Shown here piece by piece: positions 30,423-36,346 of a stretch of 36,346 nucleotides of DNA. This DNA comes from Chara braunii. Lineage: Eukaryota > Streptophyta > Charophyceae > Charales > Characeae. Where the stretch lies: contig BFEA01000448.1 of NCBI GenBank assembly GCA_003427395.1, forward strand, positions 1,160,234-1,196,579, read 5' to 3'. The notes under the pieces are model-generated. The model saw only the letters and a list, made by a program, of their open reading frames with translations, did not search any database and was not told the origin of the DNA. The position numbers and the translations under genes were made by a program. Each line of letters starts with the position of its first letter. The stretch's first letter is position 1.

Positions 30423-30516
30423 CTGTGTCTGTGACTGTGACTGTGTCTGTGACTGTCTGTGTTGGTGTCGGTGTCTGTGTCTGTGTCTTTGTCTGTGTCT
30501 GTGTCGGTGTGTGTGC
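30423..30516. repeat. (TGTGTC)n-like imperfect repeat
   Basis: Imperfect units of TGTGTC, TGTGAC and GGTGTC. Translations are Cys/Val or His/Asp/Thr runs and are not genes. Confidence 0.9.
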
Positions 30517-30580
30517 ACACAGATGCGTGATCAAATGCCAATGGCTCACAATTGAGCTATGATGCTAACAAAAAGATAGA

Positions 30581-30642
30581 GGCCTGAAATGATATCCGTT
30601 TTGTCGAGTGAGGCCCGAAATGATATCCATTTTGTCGAGTGG
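30581..30642. repeat. 31-bp tandem duplication
   Basis: Two adjacent copies (30581 and 30612) of GGCC.GAAATGATATCC.TTTTGTCGAGTG with two or three differences. Confidence 0.93.
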
Positions 30643-30797
30643 GAGGTGCTTGACATATCATTCTGGGGGGAGAAGGAAAAAAAACTATATGAAGACAAAA
30701 TAGGCAGATGGTAGGTGTGAGTGAAAGTGTAGGAAAACACAAAGAGATGTTGTGGCAAAGACATTGCCTAAAATAGGTTCTCCAATGCTCCCATCAA

Positions 30798-30998
30798 TCA
30801 GACCCCATGTGGGCACCGACCATTGTCGTGGCGCCGTAAGGGGGAGGTACTAGGCTGAATCCATCCCTTCTCTATGAGCTCCTTGAGCTGGTGGCGGAGC
30901 TCATCTAACTCCGCAGTAGACATCCTATAGATTCGTCCTCTAGGCACCTTACTACCTGGGACAACCTCTATTGCATGGACAACCTCCCTTTCTACCAC
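30798..30998 (-). pseudogene. Start of reverse transcriptase region, truncated (element 3)
   Basis: VEREVVHAIEVVPGSKVPRG, RIYRMSTAELDELRHQLKEL and IEKGWIQPSTSP match the entry to RT in element 1. A one-base insertion at about 30840 shifts the frame, and after the codons for YGA similarity stops. A frameshift at about 30995 separates this from the protease frame. Confidence 0.85.
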
Positions 30999-31951
30999 GC
31001 CTTGGACTCCTCAAAAAGGTCTGAATACTGAGCGGCGATTGATTTTATCTTTGGGGGTGTTTTTACGGCCTCCCCTTTCTCAGAGACAAATACTATATGC
31101 ATGCCCTCCTCGCGATTCTGCTTATAATAGTTATAGAAGGATGTTGCACACATGCACCCGTAGTTTTCTATCAGACTGCTAGCTTTGAACTTGTGCAATC
31201 TAACAGATCTACCGTTGGGCAATTTGTGAATCAATACCTTTCTATCCCAGTCAAACTGTGGTTGCGCGACCTCGAGGTAGTACATACCTAGGAGCATGTC
31301 AAAGCGCAGTTCGTCGCTAACCAGGAAGGAAATTCTATGGCTCACTTCCCCTCCTCCATAGGAGAATGTACAGACTACATCCTTGACATAGTCTTTTACC
31401 AACATTTGGTGCTTGTTGGCCAGCGTAGAAGCTACAGTTCTGCTAAGCCGCCTCACTTGGTCCCCTAAGCGCAGTCTATCCACACAAGCACGATTGATGA
31501 AGTTCCGGGTAGAGCTTATGTCTGCAAAGGCGCCAACTTTGCGGCCACCTACATCAACCTCTACCACGAAATGTTCACCCTTTGGACCTCTACTTATCAT
31601 CGCCCAAGAGTCCCTGGGGTCCTTCCCTGACCACTCAGTCTCTAACTCTTTTAGGGCCTCAGACACATCTCTCGAACAGAGCGTCGGTGGGTCTGAATGT
31701 GTCTGCGGGCCGATACGTGGGTCACTAGCCTTGGCCAACGCCTGAAGTGGGGAAGGCGACGTTACCACTTCAGCGCGAGTAAGAGCGGCTAAAACTCCTA
31801 CTGGCCCGAGGTGATTCCCTGCGAAGTGCTCGCAGAAGCACCGCCAGAGCTTGAAGAAAGTCCCACCACCGTTGGTGAAGCTACCCTCGTCAGGACTTTC
31901 TTGCCTCGACACATTCGAGACGTGTGGCCATAGTTGCCACAGTTCATGCAT
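30992..31951 (-). pseudogene. Retropepsin-like protease region (element 3)
   Basis: 319-codon frame with RGPKGEHFVVEVDVGGRKVG, then AFADISSTRNFINRA, the position of the aspartic protease loop (usually D-S/T-G). Here it reads D-I-S-S, so Asp is kept but the Gly is not. Downstream are DRLRLGDQVRRLSRTVAS, VKDVVCTFSYGGGEVSHR, LRFDMLLGMYYLEVAQPQFD and the linker FYNYYKQNREEGM. In the family this enzyme processes the polyprotein. It overlaps and is out of frame with gag, as expected after decay. Confidence 0.85.
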
Positions 31952-32352
31952 GTGCCCCTAGCAACTCGGTCCCTCCACACCTCGTACTGTAAACCTAGCT
32001 TCACCCAAGCAGGTGTGCCTTGGTCGCCGTGACCCGTAGACCGGCGTACCTTCTTCTTCCCGATCCCCCTAGCCTTTTTTTTTATAGGCACCACAACTCC
32101 CCCATCCGAAGTCTCACTGGCCCCATCATGCTCTGTGTCCTCCCCAAGGTCTGGGAAGTCATCAATCTCTGTCGTCTGACCATCATGGTCGGCGAGCATT
32201 AATTGGCCTTTCTTCTTCCAATCTTGGGGTAGTCTTTTTTTCCTGCCATCTCCCTGACTCTGATGCGCGGATCCCAACTTATCCTCTATATCTAAAGCTT
32301 TCTTGCTGAACGAGGCAAAGTTGTGTTGATCGACATAAGCTTCATCTACCAA
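31798..32352 (-). pseudogene. gag C-terminal part with CCHC zinc knuckle (element 3)
   Basis: FASFSKKALDIEDKLGSAHQ, an acidic middle (DFPDLGEDTEHDGASETSDG), a basic run PIKKKARGIGKKKVRR and the knuckle CMNCGNYGHTSRMC (C-x2-C-x4-H-x4-C), followed by a Ser/Ala-rich tail. It aligns with the element 1 gag piece. Confidence 0.87.
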
Positions 32353-32533
32353 CTTTGTCCTTACCTTTGAAGGCAGACATTTGAGGTAATCCGTAAGGAG
32401 TACCTGCTAGTCATAGCGCACACCAGGTACCACGAGCAGACGTTCTACGGTGTTCGTTAGCTTTCTAACATTTTTGTACCGTCAAGCACAAAGACTGTTG
32501 ATCGCGTAAGTGGCCTTTTGAGCCCCTTGCGGG

Positions 32534-33705
32534 TCATGCCACATGTTGTACACGGACCGTACGAACTGTTCCAATGTCTGGGTCTGGGCCCAGGCATCGA
32601 AATTCTGACCGTAGCCCTGCTGCTGCACTAGACCCATTCAACCAACGGGCTGCTGACCCCTCTAAAAAGGAGGCAGCCACAACAACTTTTTGCTCTGGCC
32701 TGGTAAGTTTGTGCCTTACATAGGTAGGCACCGTCCTTACCCAGGTATCCAAATCCTCCTCCTTCTTCCTGTCCCCGGAGAAGGGCTTAGGACTTAGCAA
32801 GGGTATTTTGGGCATCAACTGCATAGGCTGCATGGGCCCAGGGGCCTGCTCCAGTGGCTGCATGGCCACCGAAACAGGTTGTTGCACATTAACCTGGGCA
32901 TGGCTTGACAGTGGGACTGTAGTAACCACTGTCGTCGATGGTACGGTTGAGACTCTATGAACCAGACCACTAGTTGCTACAAAACCACCTGGAGAGGGCA
33001 TGCAAAAAATGGGTGAGAATGAAGGCCCTACCGGCGGCAGCGTCCCTGATGGACCCGCACCCGAAGGGGAAGCTACAACAAATTAAGGGTGCCTCATCAA
33101 TGGATGAGGAGCCTGCAATGCAACCAGAATTCGTTTCTCGCCTGCCACTAGTTCAGCCAACACCTCCTGCTGAACTACCTGCGTCTCTGCCACGCACAGG
33201 AGCGAGTTACGCAGTGCTTGTATCGCAGGGTCAAATGTTGACTCGTCTAGCGCTTCTAATCTGCTTAACTCCTGCATTCTACTGCCTAGTCTAGCTTTTC
33301 TCATGATTGTTTTTCTTCTCCTCTCTGCTGCCTCATCCAATTGCCATTGTAGCTCATCCTAAAGTTCTTCTGCATTTCATAATCCTCCGGCGTGAGTTGA
33401 GTCTGTTGGCTGACTCGCAAGCCAACAATCTAGCTAATGGACCCCTGAGAACCACTCTGGCCAACTCCTGACGAAGTGGACTGTGAAGAGGTTTGCGACA
33501 TGGTAGATGAAGTAGCCATGGCCGTACCGGTACTAGCTGAAATTCTAGTCCTGGCACTATCCTCAGCTGCCCTCGCTCTCCTTGCTGTTGCTCTCTCTCT
33601 AGCTTCTCTCCGCAATCTCCTCTCGTCTCTTGGACCTAACTCCAAGAATGTCAAAGGTCGACTACAAGCAGTCCCACGAGTAGTCCTACGGTCGTCCACT
33701 ATCAA
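32534..33705 (-). pseudogene. gag N-terminal and capsid-like part (element 3)
   Basis: Several frames on the minus strand. From 33705: MIVDDRRTTRGTACSRPLTF then an Arg/Ala-rich, then Ser/Thr-rich segment. From 33340: DEAAERRRKTIMRKARLGSR with a coiled-coil-like run. From 33001: PKPFSGDRKKEEDLDTWVRT then YVRHKLTRPEQKVVVAASFL and EGSAARWLNG, which is the typical gypsy gag capsid pattern. Frames are separated by stops and shifts. Upstream of 33705 I see no LTR or primer-binding site. Confidence 0.75.
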
Positions 33706-33740
33706 CTCCTCCTCACTGAATCCACACTGAACTACAGTGT

Positions 33741-34017
33741 GCTTGCATCACTCATGAGCTACAGTATGTGTGATCTAAACTAGAATCCACATTGAATCCT
33801 AACTTAGCCTGACACACAACCGAGTACGAATCACAACTAATTTCGGTCGAACTGAACAGAAAGAGTTAGGTGATGTAGTAACAACTAATGTCAGATCCTA
33901 CAAAAAATATCTCATCTATTTTTAGATTACCCTAGAACAGATTGCAATGCAGCAAAGAACTACTCTCTCTGCAGTTGTCGGTCAGTTGTTAGTCAAGTCT
34001 GTAACAACTAGATAATC
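33741..34017. other. No gene recognised
   Basis: Possibly the untranslated leader of element 3 by position, but no primer-binding site or LTR edge can be seen. Confidence 0.4.
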
Positions 34018-34222
34018 AAGAGCCTTGCTCAGTGGGTACACCCATGAAACTGTTGAAATACAGACCTGTGTTCGAATCCAGATGATGGAAACTTGACAAT
34101 TGAAACCAACTACTAATAAATTGCTTGGAGTCGGTCAGCTCAATGATATAATATCTCAAGACCGTCGCCCTTTTAAAAAATAAAAAAAATATAAAAAAAA
34201 AAATTAATAATAATAATAATAT
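34018..34222 (+). mobile_element. tRNA-derived SINE-like element
   Basis: A pol III A-box-like TTGCTCAGTGGG (34025-34036) is followed 34 bases later by a B-box-like GTTCGAATCC (34070-34079). After about 95 bases of body comes an A-rich tail with AAT repeats (34173-34222). Order, spacing and tail all point the same way. The tRNA cloverleaf does not fold well (the T-stem does not pair), so it is not a functional tRNA gene. I could not establish a target duplication. Confidence 0.55.
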
Positions 34223-35078
34223 CTCCTGTTTGAGATGTATACTGGATGGTAGATTGTCTAATGGTTGCCACTGTGAACAGTTACCGGAATCCCCCCTCCC
34301 CCTGTATACTTCTTGAGTGGTCACTTTGTGTCAACATCCTGAGCCTCTAGTTGAGCAGCGTGTCTGAAGGTGTGAAATCCGGCCCACCCCTGTGCCCCAA
34401 GTCAACGCCGAACCTCCCAGCCCCTGCACACTATTTACCCTCGCATGCAACGAGCCTTACACCCGGTTTGATCTGGCTGATCAGGAGGCATTTAAGGACA
34501 TCCCCCGTAACTCCTCAAGAATTATTTAACGTCGCAGACAGGACGACGATCACAACCAGAATCAACACTGAGTCCCCGCTAGAAATATTTAGAGACGGTC
34601 TGGTAAGCGTCTGTTCCAAAGGGATGGCATGCCATGCATGACCTCTATTGCGCAAGCAGCAGTACCAAGGACTTGTGGCAAAGCATGCGTGTACTAGTCC
34701 CAGCGGGTTGGCATGGTGACCGTGACCCGAGTGCTTCGTCCACGGCCGTTCAGAGGCTTCGCCCGTCTCCCACCAGCTTGCTGTCCAGGAAGAATGTCTC
34801 AACTCTTAAGGTTGAGCGCTCGCGACACCTCACATCGAGAGGACTCTCAAGACAAGACTCACTTCCTCACGGTAAGAAGTAACGAAGAGGGTAGATAACA
34901 GAGCCCGCAATCAGGTGGCCGTGGCTGCAAACCGCTCGGCCCAGCTGTTACCGACGGGCTTGGATCAGGTACAATTGTGAGCGAGGCAGCCCCGGCTGGG
35001 CCGACCAGGTGCTAGGATAGCCCAGTTACGGGCCACAGCTGGGTGGGAAACACCCCGGGTGACCCGAACTAGACCCCG
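34223..35078. other. No gene recognised
   Basis: Short open frames only, no family resemblance, no obvious repeats. Confidence 0.5.
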
Positions 35079-35097
35079 TATATATATATATATATAT

Positions 35098-35314
35098 CAT
35101 CAAATAGAACTGCCCGGTAAACCGTAGGCAGAGAGGGAGAAGAGGACAACAAACAAGGGGCTGTGACAAACTGTTTCGTCGGAGTTTCACCGACTCATCA
35201 GGAATCGTCACAAACAGAACTGCCCGGTAAAACCGTATATATCGTCACAAACAGAACTGCCCGGTAAACCGTGGGCAGAGAGAGAGAAGAGGACAACAAA
35301 CGAGGGGCTGTGAC
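35098..35314. repeat. 147-bp-period repeat between TA microsatellites
   Basis: The block AGAACTGCCCGGTAAA begins at 35106, 35216 and 35253. The first and third copies continue alike through CCGT.GGCAGAGAG and GAAGAGGACAACAAAC to GGGGCTGTGAC (distance 147 bp); the second is cut short by TATATAT. TA repeats bound the array (about 35079-35098 and 35315-35350). The first unit is followed by a hammerhead-like motif, while in the third unit TA repeat replaces it. Confidence 0.85.
35162..35212 (-). ncRNA. Hammerhead-ribozyme-like motif
   Basis: On the minus strand the conserved core is complete: CTGATGA (35201-35195), helix II GTCGG/CCGAC as five perfect pairs around a 7-base loop, then GAAAC (35177-35173). 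After it, ACA-GTT-TGT can form a three-pair helix III ending in GTC (35167-35165), a permitted cleavage triplet. This resembles type I hammerheads with a very short helix III. Helix I is weak: GTGAC/GTCAC pairs, but GATTC next to the core is left unpaired, so this copy may be damaged. It sits inside the 147-bp repeat. Confidence 0.65.
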
Positions 35315-35350
35315 ATATATATATCGTCAATATATATATATATATATTAT

Positions 35351-35873
35351 ATTAGTGGGCCAGTCACCAACTTCCAATACCCCTGGAGCCTGGAGGCCCT
35401 GGACCCTGATCCCCTGCCTTGGTGGAAGGGTGTTCGCGCCCATGGGGAAAAAAATTTGCAGGCTGACGGAGTTTCCCGCTCTTGAAAAAAGAGTTCAGGC
35501 CATTTTTCCGTTGGGCCTGGACAGACTGTATCAGACTGCAAATGTAGTTACCTACATTCAGAATTTCTTCGCATTGTGCAAGGTTTTCAAGCCTGGAATC
35601 AGGCGGCGGGAATCAGCCGGCGGCGCACCCTTTGCTAGGCTGGGTAAGCTTCATTTCCGTTTCCAACTTCGGCATTTCAACTTTTCGGGAATGGGAGCAA
35701 GGCACGAGGTAGGGACTCGGGAGGGGTGCGGGATGGCACCGTGGACCGTGGTAGGGAACTAAGCAAACGAGCAGGGAACAGCGTTAGGCGAACGCCCCAC
35801 TCCCGCTGGAAGTTGGATACACAGAATCGACCAGGTGGGGAACTGCGCAGTGAGGTGACCTCTTCCCCAGGGA

Positions 35874-35875
<2 letters not shown>
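35351..35875. other. No gene recognised
   Basis: A frame of 163 codons crosses part of this region but starts inside the simple repeat and has no recognisable family features. Confidence 0.5.

Positions 35876-35957
<82 letters not shown>
35876..35957. repeat. (GA)n microsatellite, ~82 bp
   Basis: Pure GA dinucleotide repeat. Confidence 0.98.
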
Positions 35958-35961
<4 letters not shown>

Positions 35962-36177
35962 TGGCAGCGCATTAACGTCTCAGGTTAGGAAGAAACATAC
36001 ACATGAATGCTCTTTTGTATCACCGATTCACCGTAGTAAAAAACGGAAATCGTATCCAGTTCTGGAATGTCGATGAGCTGCCATATAGATGCTCTGCCAC
36101 GTGGCTGGAGCAGACTGTTTCATTGTAAGTGGCAAGACCGTGTACTAAGCTGTGCTTCTTACACGGGGTGGGAAGGT

Positions 36178-36187
<10 letters not shown>

Positions 36188-36250
<63 letters not shown>
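36188..36250. repeat. (GA)n microsatellite, ~63 bp, after a CG run
   Basis: A short GCGCGCGCG run passes directly into GA repeats. Confidence 0.98.
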
Positions 36251-36254
<4 letters not shown>

Positions 36255-36346
36255 ATATTCCAACCATATCACGCGTCTTGCATGTGCTGCATGGAGGAAA
36301 AGAGAGGAGCACCCGTCGTTCGAACCTTCATATGCAAGCACTTGTA

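Larger units (their letters stand above)
30831..33740 (-). mobile_element. Ty3/gypsy retrotransposon, 5' half (element 3)
   Basis: Read on the minus strand: gag N-terminus (from ~33705), gag middle, zinc knuckle, protease, then the first ~45 residues of the RT region, ending abruptly after STSP and a shifted Y-G-A at about 30831. RT catalytic core, RNase H, integrase and both LTRs are absent here. I searched 33740-36346 for an LTR like those of elements 1 and 2 and saw none. Confidence 0.88.

Noticed and set aside
30329-30555. Cys-rich small protein in the TGTGTC repeat
   Set aside because: Simple-repeat translation.
34025-34090. Functional tRNA gene
   Set aside because: A-box and B-box are present, but T-stem and acceptor stem do not pair; a SINE head fits better.
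35098-35314. CRISPR-like spaced repeats
   Set aside because: Unequal spacing, long units, eukaryotic retroelement context and no Cas-like gene.
35271-35762. 163-codon plus-strand frame
   Set aside because: Begins in the TA/147-bp repeat and shows no recognisable domain or conserved pattern.

Overview
The window looks like a stretch of a large, repeat-rich eukaryotic genome from the green lineage. Three things point there. It holds plant-type Ty3/gypsy retrotransposons, one with a primer-binding site of the initiator-methionine tRNA type (TGGTATCAGAGC). It holds a DUF659-type hAT transposase relic. Long GA/CT microsatellites and assembly gaps are everywhere. The overall style resembles a charophyte alga such as Chara, but that assignment is inference. 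There are no bacterial operons, no CRISPR and no rRNA.

Layout, left to right. 364-5832: a multiply broken hAT transposase followed by a very long acidic open frame. 5826-6505: a tandem satellite whose units contain GA tracts. 7361-8530: a 39-base G run and a GC-rich, strand-asymmetric hairpin island. 9748-11841: two unrelated tandem duplications in otherwise empty DNA. 12003-20246: a complete but dead Ty3/gypsy element (two LTRs, primer-binding site, gag knuckle, protease, RT, RNase H, integrase, polypurine tract), itself interrupted at 17077-17749 by another insertion with an 8-bp target duplication. 20692-22686, minus strand: the only convincing host gene, a trypsin-family (S1A) serine protease with an upstream membrane segment. 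24099-25084: an inverted-repeat (foldback-like) element with a 154-bp palindrome and an N gap. 25577-28346 (plus) and 30831-33740 (minus): the 3' half and the 5' half of gypsy elements that break at almost the same point of the RT gene; I propose they are one element split by an inversion. 34018-34222: a tRNA-derived SINE-like unit. 35098-35314: a 147-bp-period repeat carrying a hammerhead-ribozyme-like core on the minus strand.

Apart from the protease, almost all recognisable coding sequence is mobile-element debris. The gypsy copies carry different lesions: RT active site deleted, protease active site deleted, integrase truncated. None could move on its own. The most interesting points are the hammerhead-like motif, the split gypsy element, the foldback elements and the trypsin-like gene.
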